Shown: piece after piece, positions 35,814-46,564 of the stretch
Layout: each line of letters begins with the position of its first letter
Numbering within the stretch: position 1 is the first letter of the stretch
Source: Bilabrum cf. latius
Lineage: Eukaryota; Bigyra: Bicosoecida; Bigyra; Bicosoecida
Direction of reading: 5' to 3'
Assembly (NCBI GenBank): GCA_965178125.1
Contig: OZ237754.1
Coordinates: forward strand, 620,001-684,000
Length of the DNA stretch: 64,000 nt
Notes under the pieces: model-generated
The model's input: the letters and a program-made list of their open reading frames with translations, nothing else
The model's database searches: none
What the model was told of the DNA's origin: nothing
Translations under genes and position numbers: made by a program

Positions 35814-37400
35814 TCAGTGCAACCTGCTCATGTGCTTCTTGAGACTGCCTGCCTCCCCGAAGCGCTTGCCGCACACACTGCACTCGTGATTGCGCTCCCC
35901 ATAATGCACAGTCCTCACGTGCTTTGTGAGATCGCCTGCATGCCCGAAGCGCTTGCCGCACACACTGCACTCGTGATTGCGCTCCCCATAATGCACAGTC
36001 CTCACGTGCTTTGTGAGATCGCCTGCCACCCCGAAGCGCTTGCCGCACACACTGCACTCGTGATTGCGCTCCCCATAATGCACAGTCCTCATGTGCTTTG
36101 TGAGATCGCCAGCCTGCCCGAAGCGCTTGCCGCACACACTGCACTCGTGATTGCGCTCCCCAAGATGCACAGTCCTCATGTGCGCTGTGAGACTGCCTGC
36201 CTGCCCGAAGCGCTTGCCGCACACACTGCACTCGTGATTGCGCTCCCCAAGATGCACAGTCCTCACGTGCCTCTTGAGATGGCTTGCCTCCCCGAAGCGC
36301 TTGCCGCACACACTGCACTCGTGATTGCGCTCCCCATAATGCACAGTCCTCATGTGCTTCTTGAGATGGCCTGCCTGCCCGAAGCGCTTGCCGCACACAC
36401 TGCACTCGTGATTGCGCTCCCCATAATGAACAGTCCTCATGTGCTTCTTGAGATTGCCTGCCACTCCGAAGCGCTTGCCGCACACACTGCACTCGTGATT
36501 GCGTTCCCCCAAGTGCACCACAGTCACATGCCGCATCAAGCTTCTCATCGAGCTCAGCACCTTCCCACACACCTCGCACTCATGCTGGCTCGCGTCTGGT
36601 CCTCCCTCTCTGCGCCGTCTCTTGGAAGCAACTGCACCGCCACTCGAACGCACTGGTTCGTCAACTTCTCGGCTCCTGGACCTCTTCCGCCCAAGCGATG
36701 CAGATGCAGATGCAGATGCAGACTCTCGCGCGCCCACTGCTGACATGGAGCCAGGCAATGCCAGCACTTCCTTGCTGCCGCCAGATCCCAAAGCTCCATT
36801 CGCGCCGCTTGACTCCTCGTCGGATGCTGGGCCGTGCTGTCTTCGGCTACCGGCATGCACTTGGCGTAATGGACGTGTACTTGTGGCAGCATCCTAGGAC
36901 CACGATCCATCCAAGTCGCTTTCCATGTCACTACAGCTAGAGTCGCTCACGAGATCGATCACATCGGATGCTGCAGTACTACTCTGGGCCATTCCCAGCA
37001 ATCCCACACACCGAGCTTCAAATGCCAGACTGCGCCTTTGTGCCAATGTCGGATGCACCTGAGTGACACTACTTGATGCAAGCAACGCGGGGCCCGAGGC
37101 TGCTGGAGTATCCACCTGCTCTCAGGTCTTCCGCCAAGCAGCTCAACCCACACTGGCAGCAAGTCCACGGCGCCGATCGACCCTGGCCACTACAGATCTA
37201 GCACAGACTGCTTGCAATAAACGCAGTCGTACAGAGGCGCCACGATCAGGCAGCAAAGTGAAACCACCTTGGAGTATATTTCTGTATTCTCTCACATGAA
37301 AGTGCTCGTCACTATCCGGTTCAGCAGATTTGGCGCTCACCGGAAGTCGCTCGAAATTACAGAGAAGACACCGTTTCTCGTCATCGGCCTGTGCACACAT
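35814..37400 (-). CDS. C2H2 zinc-finger protein B, 9 fingers
   Basis: Exons 37400-37341 (20 codons) and 37115-35814; intron 225 nt, GTGAGC donor, phase 0; 453 residues; stop TGA. Nine C2H2 fingers of the same kind as in copy A. The first (HECEVCGKVL) differs from the rest, and the last ends HMSRLH. The N-terminal region has a Cys pair (RCLLCNF), VIDLV (SUMO-interaction-like), an acidic stretch, a Ser/Ala tract and a basic RKRSRSRE/KRRRR cluster, likely a nuclear signal. One TAG (36894-36896) in the linker WS-TAG-DAAT, shared with copy A. Probably a sequence-specific nuclear factor; target unknown. Confidence 0.86.
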
Positions 37401-37435
37401 CTAGACCGACCGGAATGTTCTCCTTCTATCAATCA

Positions 37436-40400
37436 TCAGTCTGCAACCCCAGAGTCCCTGGACACCTGCAGCAGCAACGCCCTAAGCATGGCCGGCAGCC
37501 TGCGCCCGCCCACAGTCGCCACACCCTCCTCCCCTCCCACGGTAGGTGCCAGCGCCGAGTCCCCCTCCGGCCTAGTGGCAAAGAAACTCTCCTCCGCGAT
37601 GGCGACCAGGCTGTTGAGAGCCACGTACAGCAGGAAGAACTCGAAGGACACGAGGTACAGGGCCAGGAATCCAGGCAGCCAGTGCCTCGCCGCCACCACA
37701 GAGTCGAGGCCGTATTCGTCGATGCTGTAATCATCCGTGTCCCCCTAGTCCTCGGGACCGACGTCATCGTCTCGGAAATGGTCGTCGTCACCGGGGGCAC
37801 CTGACGGATCAAGGCCGATTGGGTCGTGCAGGGGCCCCAGCAGGAAGCCCCAGTGGTTCATGTCCGTCCGCTGCTGCATCGCCTCGGGAACGCCGATCAC
37901 CAGCGTGGAGACGTGGTCAAACGTCTCGCGCATCGCGTCTCCGTTCATGAAGGCGAACAGCGTGAGCGCCGACCTGTTGCTGGAGCTGAACCTCAGGCTG
38001 TACCGGCCGAATATAGCCACCCCTAGCAGTACGTACGCCATGAAGATGGGCCCGGCACCTGCGAACAGCTCGAGGATCCTGCCCCACGCCCGGGCGATTG
38101 TCCCGCTGACTGCGAACCACAGTGGGTAGGGCTCCGTGTAGTGCACGAGGCCCAGGCACAGCAAAAAGCTGCCCAAAGTGAGCACCCACCGCAGATGGCC
38201 GGCGCTGCCAGTCACGATGGTTGCAGTGGCCCACGCCCCGTGTTCGTGAGACCGGTGCGCGTGCTGATCCACGGCCACCGCAAGCCCCTGCAGCATGGCG
38301 GCGATCGCCCACACTGAGACCACCCCCGCGCCGATCGTCGCGATCAGCAGCCAGGGCCTCAGCATCTGGAACCTGTCCCAGGCGCTCGTCTGCTGCCAGA
38401 TGGCCTGCAGCTAGTCCACTCGACGGTGCATGAGGGCAGCGGCGCGACCGGCCGGGTCCTCCTCCAGCCCAGCTGCGATGTCGGACCGCACATCAACGGC
38501 TCCGTAACCCCGTCCACCGCCGTACCCGTACGTGCCATCCCCAGACAGCTTGCTGTCCTCGTCACCGCCGCCCCCCTCCCCGCGCAAGGGCCCGTAGGCA
38601 CCGTTGAAATCAGCGCCATCGTCCCCCACGTTGATGCTGCTTACCACTGAGGACTCACGGTGCACAATCCCGCGGGGCGACACGACTGCAGAGACGGGGT
38701 GACCGGCAGGAGGGGAGCCCACACCGAGCGAGGCAGCGTGCAGCACGCCGGCAGGGGGGGCACCCACGCGCCCGGCCGACTGTCGGGCACTACCAGTAGT
38801 TGCAGCAGCAGCAGCAGCAGCACTTGTGCCGAGCATCGCCGACCCCGAGCTCGCTTCTCGAGAAATGCCACCACCGCTGCCGCTGCTTACCCCGGGCATG
38901 ATCCCGCCAGCGAGCGCCAGCCTCGACTGCGTCCTGAGTCTCCGAAGCACCCCCCTCGGCATCCGCCGCATGATGGACGCGGGCCGACCGCCCGCAGACT
39001 GCAAGGCAGACGCACCTGCGCCTGTGCCGCCGCGGCCCAGTCGGTCCAGATCGCTCGCGTTGAGAGGCCCGACCACGCTGCTGGCGGCCACGGAAAAGGT
39101 GGCCGAGCTGCCGGCGGAGAGCGCCCTGGGCCTCGATGCAAACACAGGCAGCGGACCCACGGCCGCGTTCTCCTCCGTGGCGCCTTCCGGGGCGCGCGCT
39201 GCGCTACTGCCCCCTGCTGGAGAGCCCCTGCCTCTGTCCTGCACGAAAGGGCTGCTGCTGGACGGCTCGTCACCCAGGCCCCCCACGCCGGTGGTCGCCC
39301 CGTTGAAGGAGCTGGCCCTGTCCCGGCCCGTTCGCGAGAAGGAGGCTGTGCTGAACACAGAAGACTGCACTCCTTTGGAGGATCTCTCTCGGGCCAGGGT
39401 CCCCTTCCGCCTGGAAGCAGAGGACTCTGCTCCGCCGGAACCCGCAGAAGAGTGCCGACGGTGGCCTCCCCCACGGCCGTTCAACTCGACGCCCGTGCCC
39501 TCAGCGGCCCGTGATCTCCTGCGGTCGTACCCTGACGATGACCTCCTCCTCCTCTTCCTTCTTGCTCTCTCAACGGACATGCTGCCGTCGCTGCCGGCAC
39601 CCGATTGCCTCCCTTCGTCGAGTGAATGCTCCTGCTCCTCCTCGTCGTCCTCCTCCGCCTCCAGCAGCACGATGTTCAGCATCACCACCACACCTTGCAC
39701 CAAGCTCCACACCCCAAGCGCAGTAGTGAGCACGGCACTGCCCAGCAGTACAGCCACTGCAACTGCCCTGCCAGTATGCGCGCCGTAAGTAGCTGCATCA
39801 AGCAGCACCCAGCCCAGACCCGCACGTGTCGCATCATCCATGCCAAGCACAAGGTCGTCTGGCCCCACCGCGGCCTCACTTCCATTCAGAACCGATCTAG
39901 CGCCACCATTTGCTGCCAACAGGTCGCTATCAATAAATTCACGATAGCGAAAATTAGCACCAACACCAGCACCATCGTGAGCGTCAGCACCAGCACCAGC
40001 ATCAGCCAGACTCGAAACCTCCCCAGTCCTGTACTTGCCCCTGCCATACCCCCCAGTGACCTCGTACCCCTAAGGCCTCGCTGCTCCCGGGCATGGGCCC
40101 ATGAGATGCGCCACCGAGCTGACACCCACGTAGCCCCTCGCCGATGCGTCCAGAACCGTACGGATGCGCCACTGCAGGCAGCCCAAACGCGGCGCCAGCG
40201 CAGAGCTGTCCGGCGTGGCTTCATCCCACGTTCTGAGTGGAAGGACGATCTCGGCCCGCACCAGGCGCTGGGCGAAATTAAGGCCGAGCTGCTTGGTCCG
40301 AAACATGGGCGGGAGGGCCTCTGTGGGGTTGCCCATGCTCCACCGGATCGTCTTGGTGGGGGCGCTGGTGAGCGGGGCGGCGTCCGCGGCTGCGTCCGAC

Positions 40401-41047
40401 CACCATGTTTCATCGAGCAGGTCTGCCTTGCCATAGGCGCGTTCCAAGTGGACTGCTGTATGCTTTGCATTCAGACTATGGTTGACTTGCTTATTGTTGC
40501 TCTGGCTCTGTGGCCAACCGATGCAACCCATCCCGCCAGCGTTCGCGATGGTTAGGTTCGCCACGCTTACCTCAACCGGCATGGAGGCAAAGCATGGAAG
40601 CAGAGCGTACTAGCGGGCCTGTCCGACCAAGAAATCTTCAACTTCGCTCCCCTTGAACAAGAACAGCGGTGGGTAAGGGTAGTCTGTAATGTCGGTGACA
40701 AATCGGTTCTGCGCCCACTGAGGCCACACCCACACGGATGCATCTGGTATTGCTCTCGAGTCAATCCCAACCACAGATGATACTGAACCCCCTATGAGCA
40801 TTCCGACGATCACAGTAACGGCATGACATAGCAGCAGCCATGGGATCTACCCGCGTTTGGTCTATTCCCATACTCCTAGGCTTTCTTCAACGATCAAACT
40901 CTCCAGCGACGGGTTGGGATGCAAGGAACAGCATGTTCTTTGTCTAGAACAGCAACTCATGAGCGCTAGAATCCCATCAATGGTGATTAATAGTGGCCAC
41001 TTGCACTTGGAGCCCGGCTTGACGATGAGCCGTTGTAACGTGCACAT
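37436..41047 (-). CDS. TRPML (mucolipin)-like cation channel
   Basis: Endolysosomal cation channel family. One-exon model of 1203 residues, TGA at 37436-37438. First span IPWLLLCHAVTVIVGMLIGG, then a lumenal domain of some 250 residues, then span AVAVAVLLGSAVLTTALGVW. A low-complexity insert of about 400 residues (39680-38450) follows. Then come LLIATIGAGVVSVWAIAAML, LTLGSFLLCLGLVHY, and the pore region VLLGVAIFGRYSLRFSS...FAFMNGDAM, which matches the mucolipin pore helix and NGDD filter. The last span is FLALYLVSFEFFLLYVALNSLVAI. TAG codons at 37745, 38411, 40070, 40610, about 40850 and 40862 are in frame. The start is uncertain: ATG 41045-41047 is only 71 bp from the divergent Hsp70 gene, and a 5' exon may be missing. 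A polycystin-like relative is the main alternative. Confidence 0.86.
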
Positions 41048-41118
41048 TCGAGCGGTGGATTTTTGTGTTCTTCTCGGCGGAAGTTCAACTGCGCATTTAC
41101 AGGTCAGTAGGAGTTCAC
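41048..41118. promoter_or_regulatory. 71-bp divergent spacer
   Basis: Between the modelled start of the TRPML-like gene and the ATG of TPR-Hsp70. It contains TTTACAG followed by GTCAGT, so one or both genes may have an untranslated 5' exon. Confidence 0.3.
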
Positions 41119-43696
41119 ATGGCCGCCGAATTCAAGTCACAGGGAGGCGATGCAGCTAAGGCAGCTGATCCTACGATCTCTGCGTAGAACGCAGCCTAGG
41201 CCTTGAAGATGAAGGACCTTGGCAACAAGGCACTCAAGGAGAAGAAGTATGCTGAAGCCGACGCCATGTACACTGCTGGCATCAAGCTGGACCCCTCCAA
41301 CCATGCACTATTCTCTAACCGATCTGCTGCGCGCCTCATGGCCAAGAACGTGGATGGTGCAGTGGAAGATGCGAAGAAGTGCACTGAAATCGCACCGAAG
41401 TGGAGCAAGGGCTTCGGCCGTCTTGGTGAGTCCCATACACCTAGATTTTGCTGGCACGCATCCATGATACAATTTATTTTCAAATGGTTATTGTGTATAA
41501 TCAGTTTCGTCACGTTTTATGCTCTATGGCTCTGAGTCACTTGGTTCCCTCGGCGCGTTTGAATGTCCACTTCGGTTCGCAGGCGCCGCGTTGCTGCAGA
41601 AGAAAGATTTCACCGGGGCAATCCAGGCCTACTTGCAGGGACTCATGATCGACCCCACGAGCCCCGCTCTCACCCAGGGAATGTAGCGCGCTCAGCTCGC
41701 CGCCTCTGGCAAGGCTCCTCAGCCCAAGGCCAAGGCAGCCAGCGGCGGTGCGGGCGCCAAGCCCGCGGCAGCCACGTCGGGCGAAAGCGAAACCAAGAGC
41801 GAGGAGCCCACGGGCCCCAAGCTGGACACCTCTCCCGTCATCGGAATCGACCTCGGAACCACGTACAGCTGCGTGGGCGTGTGGAGGGGCGAGCGCGTGG
41901 AGATCCTCGCTGACCAGGAGGGCAACCGCACCACCCCATCCGTCGTTGCATACACCGAGGAGGGGCTCCGGCTCGTGGGCCGGGCTGCGGTGGCACAGGC
42001 GGCGCGCAACGCCAGGAACACGGTGTATGACGCCAAGCGTCTCATCGGCGGGCGCATGTCTGACTCCGCCGTGGAGGCAGACGTGGAGCGGTTCCCGTAC
42101 GAGGTGAAGGCAGGCAAGGACGACCGTCCCGTGATCCACGTGCAGCACGGGGGCAAGGACCTGTCCATGGCCCCCGAGGAGGTGTCTGCCGCAGTGCTGA
42201 CCCACATGAAGGGAATCGCGGAGGCGCAGCTGGGCCACGAGGTCAAGCGAGCCGTCATCACCGTACCCGCTTACTTCAACGACGCCCAGAGGCACGCCAC
42301 GAAGGCGGCCGGCGCCATCGCCGGGCTGGACGTGCTTAGGATCATCAACGAGCCCACTGCGGCTGCCCTGGCCTACGGGCTGGATTTCAAGGCCAAGGAG
42401 GACGAGAAAGCCGAGGAGGACGGGCCGTCCTCCGGCGCGGGCGACGCCGACAAGCCCGCCTCTAGGAGCGTGCTCATCTTCGACCTGGGCGGAGGCACCT
42501 TCGACGTGTCGCTGCTGCAGATCGAGGACGGCATCTTCGAGGTCAAGGGCACCCACGGCGATACCCATCTCGGCGGCGAGGACTTCGACAACAACCTCGT
42601 CGATTTCGTGCTGGCGGCCATCAAGCGCTCCCACGGGAAGGACCTCAAGGGTGACATGCGCGCCAGCAAGCGCGTGCGCGCCAGCTGCGAGCGCGCGAAG
42701 CGCACCCTGTCCACCCAGGACAAGGTGACCATCGTGGCGGAGGGCGTGCTCGACGGCGAGGACGCGGAGGTGACTGTGAGCCGCGCCAAGTTCGAGGCCC
42801 TGAACATCGAGCCGTTCCAGAGGTGCCTCGACACCGTCAAGCGGGTCATGGTAGAGGCCAAGGCTGACCCCGAGGACGTCATGGACGTGGTGCTTGTGGG
42901 TGGCTCGACAAGGATCCCCAAGGTGCAGGAGATGCTCAGGGAGTTCTTCGGCGGCAAAGAGCTCTGCAAGAGCATCAACCCCGATGAGGCCGTGGCCTAC
43001 GGTGCCGCCGTGCAGGGCGCCATCCTGAGCGGCCAGAGGCACAGCGCCACTGAGAGCCTCCTTCTGGTGGACGTGGTGCCCCTGTCTCTGGGCATCGAGC
43101 TCACCGGGCAGATCTTCTCGGCCATCATCAAGCGCAACACGGCCATCCCCGCCAGCGCCTCCAAGACGTACACCACGGAGGAGGACTTCCAGGACGCCAT
43201 CGACGTCAAGGTGTTCGAGGGCGAGCGCAAGTCTACCACTGGCAACAACCTGATCGGCGAGTTCGAGATCTCCGGCATCCAGCGCGCCAAGCGAGGCGTG
43301 CCCCAGATCGCGGTGACCTTCAACGTTGACGCCAACGGAATCCTCAACGTGCGCGCGTACGACAAGACCACCATGGCAGAGGCTAGCATCACCATCACGA
43401 ACGCCAGGGGCAGGAGACCCGCCGAGGAGATCGAGAGGATGGTGGCGGATGCTGAGAGGATGAAGGCCGCCGACGAGATGAGGGCAGCTGCGGTGGAGGC
43501 CCGCTCCGAGCTGCTCGCGCTGTGCGACGACACGATGGAGATGGCCGAGGGACGGCACGACAAGGAACTCAAGGAAGCGACCGAGAACGTGGAGGCGTGG
43601 GCCCGCAGCGCCGGGCTCAGGTCCAGCATCTTGGAGATCCAGGCCAAGCGCAGCTTCCTCATGGAGAAGCTGGACAAGTCCATGCGCGGCAAGTAA
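41119..43696 (+). CDS. TPR-Hsp70 fusion chaperone
   Basis: Exons 41119-41425 and 41583-43696 (intron 157 nt, phase 1); 806 residues; stop TAA. Residues about 28-150 form TPR repeats of the STI1/SGT kind ([19 protein letters not shown], then [13 protein letters not shown], then [14 protein letters not shown]). A short Ala/Lys linker follows. From residue about 191 there is a complete Hsp70: [66 protein letters not shown], and a substrate-binding domain with [18 protein letters not shown]. It ends in RGK, without EEVD. Three TAG codons lie in the TPR part and none in the Hsp70 part. Predicted ATP-driven foldase carrying its own TPR adaptor; cytosolic (no targeting signal seen). Confidence 0.95.
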
Positions 43697-44114
43697 TTGA
43701 TTCGTGCGATTGCGAGCAGCAGCAAGCAGCAGCAGCAGCCACCGGCGACTTGCCGAGGTCACTTTGGAGTTTGAAGCACACTGCGGGTCTCTGGTGTGGT
43801 AGGGGGCGGTATTGGGAAAACCGAGGATATCGCGTGTCACTGTTGTTCTCCCGCGCGTTATTGCCAGGACGGATGGTCTTGCGCGGATCGGATCGGATCG
43901 GGATCGGATCACAAAGGAAACACGACGCCGAGAGCCGTCGCGGCGAAGTCGTGGTCGGTGGTCGGTCCCTGATAGGAAAGCAAGTTGATTCCACAAGGCG
44001 TTACAACTCTATTCAAACGATTTAAATATGTCTACAGTACTTGCATCTCACTACAATGCCACGGTCCGATCACCACGCTTCACACGACACGCTGACCTGA
44101 CGCCCATCAGCCCA
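43697..44114. other. convergent 3' region with GGATC microsatellite
   Basis: 418 bases between the Hsp70 stop and the stop of the next minus-strand gene. It contains a CAG/CAGCAG run near 43720-43740 and a GGATC-type repeat at about 43886-43911. No gene seen. Confidence 0.5.
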
Positions 44115-46430
44115 TCAGCCCATCAGCCCAGACCCCGCCTCTGTGAGCTGCAGCTGCTGGCCGCGGATGGAGCGCCCCGCCGGTGGAGAACTCTCGTTGG
44201 AGCTCACGGACGAGTCCTCGTCGTCGTCCAGGATTCCCCTGCCTCTAGCCTTGCGCCTGCGGCGCAGCGTCTTCCGCTTGGGGGCAGCATCCGCCGCACG
44301 GCCCACGGCCTTTCCTGACGAGGACGACGAGGCCACGAGCTTAGATGCAGGTGGCGAGTCGGCAGGCTTGCCTCTTGCCGCGCGCTGCTTCCCGCGCGGT
44401 TGCGGCGCATCGCTTTCCATGGCTGGCTGTGCCGCTGGGCTGGTGCCGTTGCTCCCGCCCGCCGCAGAAGCGTGCTACAGCTTGTCAAAGACCTGGACTT
44501 GCACGCCGCCGAAGGATACGCGAGAGGCGCGGCGATCTCCCGAAAGGGACAGACCCATCAAATCTTCTTCGTCCTCGTCGTCGTCCTCGTCGTCATCGCC
44601 GCATTTGTGTTCGTGAGCCGCATCGCCGGTGAATAGCACCTCCTTCTTCTTCCCCTCACCTGGAGTGGGCCCCTGCCCCTGCGCTGCTACAGCACTGCTC
44701 GGGCTAGAGCCTCTTGCACTTGGCCTGGCAGCGCTCATAGGACCGGTGCGATGCTAGACCGTCCTCGAGGCCGTGCCAGCGTGCGACCAGGACCCACCAG
44801 CTGCCCGGGAGCCCGCCGCATCTGCTGCGCTGCTAGCAGTAGCAGCAGCTGCTGGCCCGCCTCGACCAGCTCCTGCGCGACTCGCCTCTTCTTGCCCCGC
44901 GCTGTATGGTGGTGCTGCTTCTTTCGCGCTGGGTCTCTGCGCTCCTGCTTGGCGGGCGGCCAGAGCGCGCGCAATCGTCACGCACACCGCGATCCGGTTG
45001 GACAGCAGGCGCTTCGGATCGAAGGCCCTGAGCTCCGGGAGCCAGCGCTCGCCGCTAGACAGAGACGCATGGCTGGACGATGCGTCTGGCGTGGAGAACT
45101 TTGCTCTCGCTCTCCGCTCCACGTTTGTCTGCAGAACCGTCCTGGGGCAGCACACCTCGTCCGATCCAGCCAGCCGCATCAGCATGGCTGGGCAGCCCGA
45201 CGGAGCCACCATTAGGGCTTCTTTGCCTCTTGGTGACTCGTTGAGGGGCACAAGAAGGAACCATTGGGTGTACCCCGGCGCGCCCTGCCCTCCCCCCCCT
45301 GGGAGTGCGTAATCGAGCCGGCACACGACGCCATGCTGCTGCCCTCGAAGCGTTGCGAGCACGCGAGAGAGCTCGTCTCGAGAGCGAGCGTGCGCTCCAG
45401 CACCATCATATGTAGACCCTTTGCTGGTCGCCTCTGCCGGCTTGGTTGCGCGACTTGGAGCGGCTGACACGAGGACCGGAGCGCCGACAAAGTCGATCGG
45501 CGACACGTCGCCAAGATTCACGCGGTGCACGGCGCGAAGATTCCCTGTTGACCGAAGAAGCATTCGATTCAAGCGCATCTCTGATCGAGGGAGGCTTGCT
45601 GCTGCCTCCAACGACCCGCCCTGCAGCAACAGGGGGATAGGATTCGGCTGCTCGCCGGGAGCAAGTGCTTCGATGCTGTCCGAGCGCAGCACCACTGAGG
45701 TTGCTGGCAGCAGCGCCGACCTAAACATGCTCCTCAACGTAACTTGCGCATCATTATCAAATCTATTGATAACTTCCATCACGCCAAACGATGCCAGTCC
45801 ACACATTACGTGCTCCAAATTGTCCTGGAAGCGGCCCATGGCTTGCACGCCGTCTCTTGCTACTTTGCCTGATATGTCAGAGCAATCCAGCATGCAAATA
45901 CTACCTTTTCGTACTTGCAGACCGGTGAGTATTCTACGGAGGGATTCTCCGCATTCAGGCCGGGAACACTCACTCGGCGATGCACCGAGCACGACGCATA
46001 CAGAGACTGCCGATGCCCTCATCGACCGCAGCTTGTTCTCAGCAGCGGAAAGTATATCCCCAAGAGATATGTCTCCTTTGTATCCGCGTCCGATTTGGCT
46101 TTGCAAGTCGGAAGCCATAGCTGACGCCAGGGCCGCTTGCTGGTCTCGGCGAGCAAGCTGCTATGAAACGCGCGCCACAGCTTCCTGTAAGGCAGCGCAT
46201 GATGTCCCAGCCGTAGCATCTGAAAAAGAGATAACGGTTATTTTGTCCTTGTCTTCTAAGAGCACAGCATGGTGTCGCTTTGCAGATGAGGAGCAAATGC
46301 TGGCAGCAAGCAATTCCTACGACAGAAGTCGGTTGAGAAGTCGCCCCAATGCAAGCGCTGCAGAAGCAGCACTACCGAACTGCTTCAACAGCATGCACGG
46401 ACGGCAATCGACGATAATCAAGGAGCTCAT
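44115..46430 (-). CDS. unidentified protein, possible vWA-like domain
   Basis: One exon, 771 residues, ATG 46428-46430 to TGA 44115-44117. In-frame TAG at 44475 and 44754 and two within the first 110 codons. The start MSSLIIVDCRPCMLLKQF looks like the first strand of a von Willebrand A fold. DILSAAENKLRSMRASAV then CVVLGASPSEC fits a later helix-strand pair. The rest is mixed alpha/beta to about residue 450, then Ala/Gly/Ser-rich. It ends with a stretch containing DDDEDDDEDEEDLMG and a basic cluster (KRKTLRRRRKARGRG), suggesting a nuclear protein. M1AP is one possible relative, but the match is weak. Confidence 0.68.
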
Positions 46431-46564
46431 CTTCTGACAGCTCGCTGAAATGAGCTGCATTTCAGAAGCGAGCACCATGCGATACTGGTCGCAACCAAAT
46501 CGAGGCTGGGCCAGCTGAATTTTGGTCGCACTGCAAGGAGCACAACGCAAGCTCGATATCGTAT

